DNA of 15,981 nucleotides from Pseudomonadota bacterium (GCA_002704665.1 PAHB01000107.1:1-15981), one strand, 5' to 3'; shown: positions 1 to 7,355, numbered from the stretch's first letter. Made by a program: numbers and translations. The notes: generated by a model from the sequence alone, not told the origin.

Positions 1-180
1 CACAGCCACAACTTGCACTTCCGTCATAGGACCCACCATGGTCGGCACGTCGATCTGCTCGTAGGGATTCGCATGTTGCGGGGAAGTTTTTTCCTCTTTC
101 AATAGTAATAAGTCGACAATGAGCAGCAGAATAGGGAGAACCACTATCGCTCCTAAACCCACCATTCTACTAATTTTCAT
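1..180 (-). CDS. N-terminus of an unrecognised membrane-anchored protein (partial)
   Basis: Reading the minus strand from the ATG at 180, 60 codons stay open to the window edge, so the C-terminus is missing. The start is MKISRMVGLG, followed by a strongly hydrophobic stretch at about residues 7-27 that should be an uncleaved anchor or a signal peptide. A charged, proline-containing segment follows (KEEKTSPQHANPYEQIDVP). A GGAG sequence about 6 nt before this ATG supports it as the start; an in-frame ATG at 192 would add only four residues. The gene is divergent from the zinc-transport operon and shares its 88-bp upstream region, so the two could be co-regulated. I do not recognise the family. 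Related zinc loci in other gammaproteobacteria carry a DUF3299 protein, but the visible part shows nothing that identifies one. Confidence 0.6.
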   Translation of the reverse strand, partial: MKISRMVGLGAIVVLPILLLIVDLLLLKEEKTSPQHANPYEQIDVPTMVGPMTEVQVVAV

Positions 181-198
181 CCCAGCTCCCATCAATTC

Positions 199-250
199 GA
201 TATCAAATAATTATGAAACATTGTATCATTGAAATTGATATCACTATACT
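199..250 (+). promoter_or_regulatory. Candidate promoter and operator of the zinc operon
   Basis: A candidate -10 TATACT lies at 245-250, with TTGTAT at 221-226 as a possible -35 and an 18-bp spacer. That puts transcription start about 12 nt before the ATPase ATG at 269. An exact 8-bp inverted repeat, GATATCAA at 199-206 and TTGATATC at 235-242, brackets the -35, and its right arm falls inside the promoter spacer, where a repressor would block RNA polymerase. The operon encodes a Zur-like repressor, so autoregulation is an obvious guess. However, the repeat is not a clear match to the gammaproteobacterial Zur box (core GTTATAATATAAC), so the regulator is inferred from context. Confidence 0.4.
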
Positions 251-268
251 CTAAGGAATCCCGGAATC

Positions 269-949
269 ATGATAGCACTAGAGTTGCAAAACGTCCGATT
301 TTGTTATCATTCATCGCAAGATGATCTCACTATAAATATCGAGCATTGGTCGGTAAAAAAAGGCGAGCGAGTTTTCATTCATGGACCTTCGGGCTGCGGA
401 AAGTCCACAATGTTAAACTTACTGAGCGGAATATTACCGGTATCTAACGGAAGTTTATGTGTGCTTGGAAAAAATCTTGAGAAGATGAGCAACCGTGAAC
501 GGGATCGCTTCCGTGCTAATCACATTGGATATGTTTTTCAACAATTTAATTTGATTCCTTACTTGGATGCCATAAACAATATTCAGTTAGCGCGACATTT
601 TTGCAATAAAAATAAACATCACGACCCTCGCGAGGAAATAGAGGAATTGTTACAAAGTTTAAATATCGCACAGTCAGATTGGCGAAAGCCTACCTCCCGT
701 TTAAGCGTGGGCCAGCAACAACGAATTGCTATAGCCAGAGCATTTATTAACACGCCCGAACTACTAATAGCCGATGAGCCTACGTCATCGCTAGATTCAA
801 ATAATCGGGATCATTTTATGTCTGCCTTGCAATCTCTTGTTACAAAACACCAAGCGACATTAATATTTGTCAGTCACGATACAACACTCGCAAAAAATTT
901 TGACCGAAAAGAATCTCTGAATAATCTCAATAAAGGTAGTGGCATATAA
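269..949 (+). CDS. ABC transporter ATP-binding protein, MacB/LolD type, of a zinc-uptake locus
   Basis: This 226-aa cytoplasmic ATPase should energise the permease encoded immediately downstream. It shows all ABC motifs: Walker A GPSGCGKST at residues 39-47, Q-loop at 91-92 (VFQQFNLIP, typical of the LolD/MacB/FtsE group), signature LSVGQ at 145-149, Walker B LLIADEP at 165-171 and the switch histidine H203. The length is normal for a stand-alone LolD-type subunit. Its stop overlaps the permease start by one base (TAATG), which indicates translational coupling. An AAGGA about 11 nt before the ATG serves as a somewhat distant ribosome site. The zinc role is inferred from the neighbours (a His-rich DUF2796 protein and a Zur-like regulator). 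By sequence alone it could equally be a lipoprotein or macrolide-type ABC ATPase. Confidence 0.9.
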   Translation: MIALELQNVRFCYHSSQDDLTINIEHWSVKKGERVFIHGPSGCGKSTMLNLLSGILPVSNGSLCVLGKNLEKMSNRERDRFRANHIGYVFQQFNLIPYLDAINNIQLARHFCNKNKHHDPREEIEELLQSLNIAQSDWRKPTSRLSVGQQQRIAIARAFINTPELLIADEPTSSLDSNNRDHFMSALQSLVTKHQATLIFVSHDTTLAKNFDRKESLNNLNKGSGI

Positions 950-2181
950 TGTTTATCAAACTTGCATTACAAAGTCTGATTAACCGAAAAGGCTCAGTTG
1001 TAATGACAATATTGGCGATGACGGTCAGTATTTTTGTGTTGTTAGGTGTTGAACATGTCAGACATCAGGCAAAAGAAAGTTTTACCAATACAGTTTCGGG
1101 AACAGACCTCATTGTGGGAGCAAGAACAGGAAGTGTTAACTTGCTTTTGTACTCAGTATTCCGTGTCGGCACACCAACTAATAATATTACTTGGGATTCT
1201 TTTCAAAGAATTTCTTCAAGCAGAAATGTAGAATGGGCTATCCCTATCTCATTGGGGGATTCGCACAAAGGATACCGCGTAATTGGAACTAACCACGATT
1301 ATTTTAAGTACTTTAGCTATGGTAATAAACGCTCCCTGACTTTTCTTGAGGGAAAACCTTTCGAAAAAATGTTAGATGTGGTGTTGGGCTTTGATGTGGC
1401 AACCAAACTCGGATACAAACTAGGCGATAAAATTGTGGTAGCGCACGGTGTAAGCAAAACCAGCTTTAGCCTACATGATGATAGGCCATTTACTGTTGTG
1501 GGGATTTTGGAGCCCACTGGCACACCGGTTGATCAATCACTGCATGTCAGCCTTCAGGGAATAGAAGCAATTCATATTGATTGGAAACAGGGAGTAAAAA
1601 TTCGCGGCAGTACGTTAACGATTGAGCAAATTGAGAAAATGACTCTAGAACCAAAAACCATTACAGCCTTCATGGTAGGTTTAAAATCCCGAATTGCAAC
1701 TTTTCGTGTACAACGTGCGATAAACAATTACAACAAGGAACCTCTCATGGCCATCCTACCCGGTGTAGCCCTCTCAGAATTGTGGCAAATGATGGGAATT
1801 CTTGAAAATACACTTCGTTTAGTTTCTGCTCTTGTGCTTGTAGCTGCCTTGTTGGGTCTTAGCGCGATGCTTTTAGCGTCCATCCGAGAAAGACAACAAG
1901 AAATACGACTACTACGAGTCGTTGGTGCACCACCATTCTTTCTATTTCTGTTAATAGAGTTAGAAGCCATTTTGATAAGTCTCACGAGTATTTTTTTGGG
2001 AGCAATAATGCTCTATTTTTGTCTTGAGTTGGTTCGTGATTTGCTGATATCGCATTTTGGTCTCCATATTACTTCCAACATTTTTTCAAATAGTAGTCCA
2101 ATTTTCTTAATATTTGTCATTTTTGCAACATTATTAGCGGCAGCAGTGCCGTCTTTCACAGCTTATAAATCAGGCAAATAA
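949..2181 (+). CDS. ABC transporter permease, FtsX/MacB-like family
   Basis: This 410-aa inner-membrane protein has the MacB/LolC topology: one N-terminal membrane helix at about 17-36, a large periplasmic domain at about 40-285, then three helices at about 290-312, 333-358 and 384-405. After the second helix comes the family's conserved coupling segment RQQEIRLLRVVGA (315-327), which contacts the ATPase. It probably works as a homodimer with the ATPase encoded upstream. MacB-fold transporters usually move or extract substrates on the periplasmic side by mechanotransmission and do not import through the membrane. Its presence beside a zinc-binding secreted protein and a Zur-like regulator therefore points to a Zrg-type zinc system, known from Vibrio and Pseudomonas, whose mechanism is unusual. 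The zinc role is inferred from gene neighbours. Confidence 0.88.
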   Translation: MFIKLALQSLINRKGSVVMTILAMTVSIFVLLGVEHVRHQAKESFTNTVSGTDLIVGARTGSVNLLLYSVFRVGTPTNNITWDSFQRISSSRNVEWAIPISLGDSHKGYRVIGTNHDYFKYFSYGNKRSLTFLEGKPFEKMLDVVLGFDVATKLGYKLGDKIVVAHGVSKTSFSLHDDRPFTVVGILEPTGTPVDQSLHVSLQGIEAIHIDWKQGVKIRGSTLTIEQIEKMTLEPKTITAFMVGLKSRIATFRVQRAINNYNKEPLMAILPGVALSELWQMMGILENTLRLVSALVLVAALLGLSAMLLASIRERQQEIRLLRVVGAPPFFLFLLIELEAILISLTSIFLGAIMLYFCLELVRDLLISHFGLHITSNIFSNSSPIFLIFVIFATLLAAAVPSFTAYKSGK

Positions 2182-2197
2182 AACGTTTGATTTTTAT

Positions 2198-2203
2198 AAG
2201 GAG
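2198..2203 (+). promoter_or_regulatory. Strong ribosome binding site of the His-rich protein gene
   Basis: AAGGAG lies 6 nt before the ATG at 2210, in the 28-bp gap after the permease stop. It is the clearest Shine-Dalgarno sequence in this operon, which fits a periplasmic binding protein made in excess over its membrane partners. Confidence 0.75.
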
Positions 2204-2209
2204 AACTAT

Positions 2210-2848
2210 ATGCGCATCATTACACTCTTATTCTCATTTTCTTTACTAATCTGTTCTTATTGTTTTGCTGGAAGTCATGAACACGATGAACATCACCACG
2301 ATGAACATCACGATGATGAGGAAAAACATGGAACTCAAGATGCTCATCTGCATGGATATGCAGAAGCAAACGTCGTTATCGACGGAAATTCCCTTGAATT
2401 CAACCTCGATTCGCCCTCTGCGAATATAGTTGGCTTTGAATACGAAGCATCAACACAGTCCGAAATTGATACTGTAAAGGCAGCAGAGAAAACTCTGAAA
2501 AATACCAAAAAGATGTTTTCATTTAAAGGAACCAGCTGTCAGGCAAAAAAAGTATTAGTAGATGTTTCAGCATTATTAGACAAAAAAACTGACGCCGCGC
2601 ATAATACTGAACATGACCATCATGATGAGCATCACCATGATGAGCATGGAGATGACGGTGAGGTGCACAGTGACGTCGAGGCAAATTATCAATTTGTATG
2701 TAAAGATGGCTCAAAATTAAAATCGATAGCTTTGGTGCTGCTAAACAGTTTTCCGGCAATTGAAACCCTTAAAGTTGACTGGGTAAAAGATGGCAAACAA
2801 GGAAGTGTCAAGTTATCCGGAAAATCCAACGAAGTAGAATTTAAATAA
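2210..2848 (+). CDS. zrgA: Secreted histidine-rich zinc-binding protein, DUF2796/ZrgA type
   Basis: This 212-aa protein begins with a signal peptide (MRIITLLFSF, hydrophobic to about residue 18, likely cut after SYCFA at 20). The mature part has two histidine-rich clusters, at about residues 23-48 and 131-153, with 19 histidines in all, mixed with Asp and Glu. Between and after them is ordinary folded-looking sequence, including the AHLHGYAEANVVIDG segment typical of DUF2796. C110 and C164 could form a disulfide. Such proteins bind zinc in the periplasm and hand it on; in Vibrio and Pseudomonas, family members sit with a MacB-like ABC pair under Zur control. Here it follows the ABC genes and precedes the Zur-like gene by 4 bp. 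The family assignment is from recognition of motif and context; zinc binding follows from composition. Confidence 0.8.
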   Translation: MRIITLLFSFSLLICSYCFAGSHEHDEHHHDEHHDDEEKHGTQDAHLHGYAEANVVIDGNSLEFNLDSPSANIVGFEYEASTQSEIDTVKAAEKTLKNTKKMFSFKGTSCQAKKVLVDVSALLDKKTDAAHNTEHDHHDEHHHDEHGDDGEVHSDVEANYQFVCKDGSKLKSIALVLLNSFPAIETLKVDWVKDGKQGSVKLSGKSNEVEFK

Positions 2849-2852
2849 ATTA

Positions 2853-3326
2853 ATGACTAAACTAGAAAATATAATTAAGGGGGCGGAGCAACACTGTAGA
2901 AGAAAAGGAACCCGTCTGACACTAAAAAGGCAATTGATTTTACGGTGTTTGCTCCTCCGAAAAAAACCAACGTCGGCATACGGCATAAAAACGTATTTAA
3001 AAGAAAACTACGGAGAAGAAATGCCGGCGACGTCTATATACAGGATATTAAGTTTTCTCCAAGAAAACCTGCTCGTCCATAAACTGCAGGCCCATAACAA
3101 ATTCATAGCCTGTGCACACATCGTGTGCAAACACGATCATGGAACTCCCCAATTTTTAATCTGCCAAAAATGTGAAACCGTCAAGGAAATCGACAGTAAT
3201 AGTGCATTGATTGAGGAGTTGCAAAGAGATATTCGACGTTCTAAATTCCAACTAATTTCTCCTCAGCTTGAAATGCTTTGCATATGTAATGATTGCCAAA
3301 CCGAAACAGCAACAAAATCGATATAG
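2853..3326 (+). CDS. zur: Fur-family transcriptional repressor, Zur-like
   Basis: This 157-aa protein has the Fur-family layout. The N-terminal winged helix (about 1-85) includes the recognition region PATSIYRILSFLQENLLVHKL at 58-78. A metal-binding dimerisation domain follows. The segment C92-x-H94-D-H96-G-x-PQFLIC104-x-x-C107 plus C145-x-x-C148 supplies the structural Cys4 zinc site and sensor ligands. The reading CxHDHGxPQFLxCxxC fits Zur better than Fur, Mur or PerR. Zinc-loaded Zur represses uptake genes. The gene starts 4 bp after the His-rich protein stop, so it is the last gene of a zinc-uptake operon and probably represses its own synthesis. A Fur-family protein of another specificity is possible, but the partner genes argue for zinc. 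Confidence 0.82.
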   Translation: MTKLENIIKGAEQHCRRKGTRLTLKRQLILRCLLLRKKPTSAYGIKTYLKENYGEEMPATSIYRILSFLQENLLVHKLQAHNKFIACAHIVCKHDHGTPQFLICQKCETVKEIDSNSALIEELQRDIRRSKFQLISPQLEMLCICNDCQTETATKSI

Positions 3327-3357
3327 AATTTACCGGTATTCAGCGGCATAAGATATC

Positions 3358-4233
3358 GTGCCAAATAAAATGGACATAACCGAGGCAAATAGATTTTCTG
3401 GCATAAGCCTTGTTGTTGCAGCGACATTGTTTTTTTCAATTATGGATGCAATTGCTAAAAATCTAGTGCAATCGTATTCGGTGATCAACATTACCTGCGT
3501 GAGGTATGTCATACAAGTTTTTTTGTTGATCATCATTTGCGGATTTCAGCTTGGTAAAAACCTTTTCACTACTGAATTTGTTTTTATACAAGTAGCAAGA
3601 GGTTTTTTAATTGTTGGAATAAGTATCACTTTTTTTGTTAGCTTAAAATACCTTCCTCTTGCCGATGCCACGGCAATTACTTTTATCAGTCCAATACTAA
3701 CACTTGTCTTGGCTTTATTTTTGTTAAAAGAGAAAATAATGCCACGTCTTTGGATAGCAGTTTTTTTTGGGATGATCGGTGTGATTGCTATTATAAAACC
3801 CACTGGCGTCTTTTTTTCCCCGATAACTTTATTACCTGTCCTTACGGCTATCCTATATAGTGCCTACGAAGTTCTAACAAAAAAAATATCTGGGACGGAA
3901 TCTCCGTACACCTCACTTTTTTATTCTGCAATGGTGGGCGCATTGATATCAAGCCTAGTTCTACCGCTAACATGGCAAACGCCCAATCTCCAACAATCTT
4001 TTCTCCTTATTTCGCTTTCGGTAGTCGGATTACTTGCGCACTATTTTTTAATTTTATCACTGAAGTATGTATCAGTATCCACCATTCAACCCTATCACTA
4101 TCTCTCTTTAGCATGGGCCTCGCTAATCGGGTATCTAGTTTTCAACGAGATCCCAGATTCTCTTTCAGTTTTGGGAATACTGGTAATTGGTTTTTCAGGA
4201 ATAATTGCCGTAAAATTAGAATCAAGAAAATAA
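3358..4233 (+). CDS. EamA/DMT-family membrane transporter
   Basis: This 291-aa integral membrane protein is almost entirely hydrophobic, with about ten membrane segments arranged as two EamA repeats (about 13-140 and 150-287). The length is normal for the 10-TMS drug/metabolite transporter family. Typical elements are visible: LKYLPLADATAITFISPILTLVLA at about 100-123, kept here as position only for its core LADATAI, and the matching second-half region around YVSVSTIQPYHYL. Family members export amino acids, nucleobases or other small molecules; the substrate cannot be read from sequence. The first codon is GTG at 3358; ATG at 3370 (residue 5) is an equally possible start, and neither has a clear ribosome site. 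It begins 31 bp after zur on the same strand and may be read through, but a zinc role is not shown. Confidence 0.85.
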   Translation: MPNKMDITEANRFSGISLVVAATLFFSIMDAIAKNLVQSYSVINITCVRYVIQVFLLIIICGFQLGKNLFTTEFVFIQVARGFLIVGISITFFVSLKYLPLADATAITFISPILTLVLALFLLKEKIMPRLWIAVFFGMIGVIAIIKPTGVFFSPITLLPVLTAILYSAYEVLTKKISGTESPYTSLFYSAMVGALISSLVLPLTWQTPNLQQSFLLISLSVVGLLAHYFLILSLKYVSVSTIQPYHYLSLAWASLIGYLVFNEIPDSLSVLGILVIGFSGIIAVKLESRK

Positions 4234-4303
4234 AATCGATCCGATTAAGTGGCATTAGCCAAATAAACATTTCAGAGATTGCTTTTACTTATAATTGTTC
4301 CCA

Positions 4304-4672
4304 TCAATCTGAACATACAATATTCGCCAAATATGCGATAGCAGATCCATCCGGGATATTTATTTTAGGCTGCTTACCCTCTGTGGCACTTTCGCTCTTC
4401 CAATTTTTATCTTTGTAGTAGATCGCTTGAATGTATCTAAATGAATATTCCGTACAATTTATCTGCTGATAAATTTCCGAGCTTTGGTCTTTGTATTTAG
4501 ATGGCTCGGCATACCTTGTCCTGACCCACAAAAGAACTCGGTCACCTAACTTTCTAATTTTATTAATATCATAAAAATACTCGGAACCCTCATCGTTAGT
4601 TGCAAATTTGACCCAATCACTCGCGGCATTTGTCGAAAAACATAACAACAAAAAAATAATGCATCTTTTCAT
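4304..4672 (-). CDS. Small exported protein resembling Adhesin_E family (copy 1)
   Basis: This 122-aa protein has a signal peptide (MKRCIIFLLLCFSTNAA) with cleavage likely after A17, leaving a mature protein of about 105 residues that starts near W20. The pattern of an early Trp, a YFYD segment, LLWVRTRY at 47-54, a cysteine in INCTE (C73), and a final IPDGSAIAYLANIVC (C120) is that of the surface-adhesin protein E family (Adhesin_E). C73 and C120 probably form a disulfide. GAGG about 8 nt before the ATG supports the start. It converges with the upstream transporter gene. Two relatives lie further along the same strand (6103-6570 and 6593-6961). The family name comes from Haemophilus protein E, but most members are uncharacterised and an adhesin role should not be assumed. 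Confidence 0.72.
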   Translation of the reverse strand: MKRCIIFLLLCFSTNAASDWVKFATNDEGSEYFYDINKIRKLGDRVLLWVRTRYAEPSKYKDQSSEIYQQINCTEYSFRYIQAIYYKDKNWKSESATEGKQPKINIPDGSAIAYLANIVCSD

Positions 4673-4987
4673 ATTTCGACCTCACCAAATGGAACTGGTA
4701 TCGTTATTTTTATGCTGGCTGATACCCCCCGTTAAAAAAATATTTTTTACCGATCAACCCTAGATAAATTCGCGTTTTTTGGGAAGGATATAAGCCTAAC
4801 ATAATTCTTCAACTATTTATTTCTAATGCAAACCCTCTAATTATGGAAATTCCTACTCCTTAAGTTTTTTATACAAACCGATATTCACCGATTTGCTTAC
4901 CTGTGGAGGAAAAAACAAATCGATAAAATTTAACTAATAAATCTAAGCATGACAGAGATCTGCGACAAGGCTCCCCTGTAAAAGACT
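4673..4987. other. Non-coding 315-bp stretch upstream of Adhesin_E-like copy 1
   Basis: No coding sequence is visible. It contains a weak inverted repeat GGTATC (4697-4702) / GATACC (4721-4726) and a 14-bp AT-only palindrome AAAAAATATTTTTT at 4735-4748. The former lies shortly upstream of the minus-strand gene starting at 4672 and could be part of its control region; the latter lacks the GC stem of a terminator. I see no RNA gene. Confidence 0.5.
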
Positions 4988-5989
4988 CTAAAAACATCCC
5001 CGTCCTTTTATTAAATTAATTAACTGTCTAAAATCGCGTGATTTCGCATTTCGTGTTGTTATCCACTTTACGTGTTGCTCTCTCCCTTTATTTACGTCAA
5101 CACCTATACCCCATAGAGGATCGGTTGTATTTGGAATTACTGAATATCTAACATCGATAATGTACCGCGAAGAGGCTATGAAACCTACATGATCACTCGA
5201 GAACCACCTAAACCGTTCAATATCCAACGCTTGTTGACTACTTTTGTCTAGTTTAGGAATGTGTTTTTCAAGATTAAATTTTAAAATTTTTTCACCTGGA
5301 CATACTAATGATGAGTCAAACACTCGAATCGCATCTATGTAAAAATAGTCGTTATAGCTATACACCGACTTCCATAAAACCAAATTTCCAATGCTGGGTT
5401 TGACAATTATTTTATTTGGCAGGTGATTTCTTTGTGCGGCCAAAAGGGTTATTTTCTTTAACGCCCTTTCATGTTGATAAAGACCTAAAACTAGATAACC
5501 TAATATCCATGCTGTACAAAGCAAGCAGAATAATTTTTTTTTTGTAATCATAATCAAAACAATAAAGCCAACTATAGTCAAGGTAAAAACTGGATCAATA
5601 ATAGAAATAATATTCCACGCAATCCTAGCATCCGAAAATGGCCAAAGCAGTACAGTCCCATAAGACGTACATGCGTCTAACAATCCGTGTGTACCATATC
5701 CAATAGTCGATATGACATACGCTGTCTTAAAATTAAAAAAATAACGCAAAATGGGAAATAAAATAGTAGTGACTATAAGCCCGCCGAACGGAATAAAAAT
5801 TAGCGCATGCGTAAAATGGCGGTGAAACTCGATAGCAAGTAAAGGATCAGTTGTCGATTTTATTAAGATATCTAAATCAGGCACCATAGCCGAAATGCAC
5901 CCAAGAATTGAAGCAGCTAAAAGCCTTTTCCTTGATGCTGCGACGCTAGCAAAAGCCCCACCAACGACCGCCTGACTTACAGGATCCAT
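4988..5989 (-). CDS. Membrane-bound metal-dependent hydrolase, YdjM/DUF457 type
   Basis: This 333-aa protein starts MDPVSQAVVGGAF, the usual opening of the YdjM family of inner-membrane metal-dependent hydrolases. Likely metal ligands follow in the expected order: PDLD with D38 and D40, HRHFTH with H56, H58 and H61, H101 and D105 in GTHGLLDACTSYG, D120 and D132. About four or five membrane segments cover residues 1-170. The remaining 160 residues look soluble and are less conserved, probably extracytoplasmic. Substrates are unknown for the family; E. coli YdjM is induced with the SOS response. No good ribosome site is seen before the ATG at 5989, but the conserved N-terminus fixes the start. 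It sits between Adhesin_E-like genes on the same strand, with no obvious functional link. Confidence 0.82.
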   Translation of the reverse strand: MDPVSQAVVGGAFASVAASRKRLLAASILGCISAMVPDLDILIKSTTDPLLAIEFHRHFTHALIFIPFGGLIVTTILFPILRYFFNFKTAYVISTIGYGTHGLLDACTSYGTVLLWPFSDARIAWNIISIIDPVFTLTIVGFIVLIMITKKKLFCLLCTAWILGYLVLGLYQHERALKKITLLAAQRNHLPNKIIVKPSIGNLVLWKSVYSYNDYFYIDAIRVFDSSLVCPGEKILKFNLEKHIPKLDKSSQQALDIERFRWFSSDHVGFIASSRYIIDVRYSVIPNTTDPLWGIGVDVNKGREQHVKWITTRNAKSRDFRQLINLIKGRGCF

Positions 5990-6102
5990 AGGTTCAAGAC
6001 TTTTGAGAACAAATTCACACTTTGGCGTGCGACAAACGCTTTAAGATTAATCACTTTAAACGAAAAATGCTTAGAACTATATTTTCCTAAATTTTTTTTC
6101 AA

Positions 6103-6570
6103 CTACCCGCAAACCTGATTCTGCTTTATGCGGAAATCCAGTGTATCCCCGGGGTAGACATCCACCCATGCCCCATCCGGATCAACCCCCATATTCCAGT
6201 GGAACTCGTCACCATTACTACCTAACCAATAATTATTGAGTATTTGGAACCTCTTTTTTGTCAAAGTACAGTCTATTTTATAGATATTAACGTAAGCTGC
6301 GACATAGTTTCCCTCATTAAGTTTGCATCTGTTTGTATACTCCTGATTACACCAATTCCAAACATTCTGCCAAACACCGCTTTCTTCAATTTTAAAAAAA
6401 GTTTTGGTCATCAGAATACTGTAAAAATCATCACGCAAAGGCGGAAGATTCCATTCCTGAGATAGACCGATATCGAATTTATCGTCTCTTTCGATTGCTA
6501 TCCAATCTGCTTCCGCTAAAGTTAGGGCGGTTAGGAAAGTTGAAAAAAACAAAAGTTTCAATTGAATCAT
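6103..6570 (-). CDS. Small exported protein, divergent Adhesin_E-like (copy 2)
   Basis: From the ATG at 6570 this encodes 155 residues with a signal peptide (MIQLKLLFFSTFLTALTLAEA) and a mature part beginning near W23. It shares an outline with its two neighbours: early DWIAI, a central YKIDC (C101) and a terminal PGDTLDFRIKQNQVC (C154). It is longer, with an insertion around residues 60-90 that carries two more cysteines (C74, C82) and several tryptophans. A longer reading to 6615 would begin at TTG and overlap the upstream gene by 23 bp; I prefer 6570 because the signal peptide then sits at the N-terminus. The ATG lacks a strong ribosome site and lies 22 bp after the stop of the upstream relative, so it is likely translated from the same transcript. 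Function unknown. Confidence 0.6.
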   Translation of the reverse strand: MIQLKLLFFSTFLTALTLAEADWIAIERDDKFDIGLSQEWNLPPLRDDFYSILMTKTFFKIEESGVWQNVWNWCNQEYTNRCKLNEGNYVAAYVNIYKIDCTLTKKRFQILNNYWLGSNGDEFHWNMGVDPDGAWVDVYPGDTLDFRIKQNQVCG

Positions 6571-6592
6571 CTGCAGGTGATTAAATATTACT

Positions 6593-6961
6593 TTATTTAC
6601 AAAGAGCTTTGGCAAGGCTCTCTAATTCTGACCCCGCAGGAATGTATGCGGTGTGCGGCACATCATTGATTTTGCCTTGTTCCAGCCAGTTTCGGTCATT
6701 GAAAAAGTACACTATCAAAAGGGTAACTGTATTCCGTTTGCAATCCAGCTCAATTTGAGACTTAGTTGCCTCATTTACAGTTTTCTGTCTGACCCAAAGT
6801 TTAACCTTACCCTCACTATCCTCAATATCTTTTAAATGGTACGAAAATTCGTAATCGCCGCCGGCATTACCCTTGATAATCTCCCATTCAGCTAGACCAA
6901 GATTAGGGATAAGGAGAATAAAAGTAAGTAATATTTGCTTCATGTTAGTTAGATTCAACAT
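6593..6961 (-). CDS. Small exported protein resembling Adhesin_E family (copy 3)
   Basis: The open frame extends to 7102, but the real start is probably the ATG at 6961: GAGGG lies about 10 nt upstream, and the hydrophobic signal segment (KQILLTFILLIPNLGLA, residues 8-24) then lies at the N-terminus. An ATG at 6943 is the alternative. The 122-aa product matches copy 1 in plan: W26 near the mature start, KLWVRQK at 54-60, ELDC with C74, and a terminal IPAGSELESLAKALC with C121. The spacing C74-C121 is 47 residues, identical to C73-C120 in copy 1, and the total length is also the same. Copy 2 begins 22 bp downstream. The family assignment is from pattern recognition; no function can be stated. 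Confidence 0.68.
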   Translation of the reverse strand: MLNLTNMKQILLTFILLIPNLGLAEWEIIKGNAGGDYEFSYHLKDIEDSEGKVKLWVRQKTVNEATKSQIELDCKRNTVTLLIVYFFNDRNWLEQGKINDVPHTAYIPAGSELESLAKALCK

Positions 6962-7355
6962 GGTTGATAGACCCTCTACAATCTCATAAAAAACGATGCC
7001 GTACAATTGCAGATACCCATAATTATCATTTGAAACCAGAGTGATAAAAACATAAGTTGACTGAATCGACTTCCGCCTAAAATAACTACAAGAACCCAGC
7101 AACCACCACCACTTTTTACTTTTTTACTGTATAAAACATCATTTTACATACATTCTACTACTGCACTGGCTAGCTAATTTAAGACACCTCAAAATGCTAA
7201 TTCAAATAGCCGTAAAATTATCGCAACAGTTCTTTAGTTCAAACCATTAATATATATATCTCCAAAACTGAGATTCGTTAGAATATCACCACTGGGGGCG
7301 TGTATCCAAATTTCAGGAGTGATAAAGACAGTCAACCTTTATATAAGCACCATAC
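6962..7355. other. Non-coding 394-bp stretch between Adhesin_E-like copy 3 and oxyR
   Basis: This AT-rich interval lies upstream of the copy 3 gene and downstream of oxyR, both on the minus strand. Frames open through part of it but lack coding character. It should hold the promoter for the copy 3/copy 2 pair and the end of the oxyR transcript, but I find no convincing promoter, GC-rich terminator hairpin or RNA gene. Confidence 0.45.

Noticed and set aside
3972..4418. 148-aa plus-strand open frame
   Set aside because: It overlaps the EamA gene in another frame and the opposite-strand Adhesin_E-like gene, and has no recognisable domain.
4735..4748. AAAAAATATTTTTT palindrome as a terminator
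   Set aside because: It has no GC stem and occurs in AT-rich DNA where such palindromes are expected by chance.
6571..6615. N-terminal extension of Adhesin_E-like copy 2 to a TTG at 6615
   Set aside because: It would overlap the upstream gene and bury the signal peptide inside the protein.
6962..7102. N-terminal extension of Adhesin_E-like copy 3 to 7102
   Set aside because: The extra residues precede the signal peptide and look non-coding; the ATG at 6961 has a ribosome site.
7038..7337. Possible direct repeat around AGTGATAAA (near 7040 and 7318)
   Set aside because: The match is short and breaks up quickly, with no boundary or partner features.
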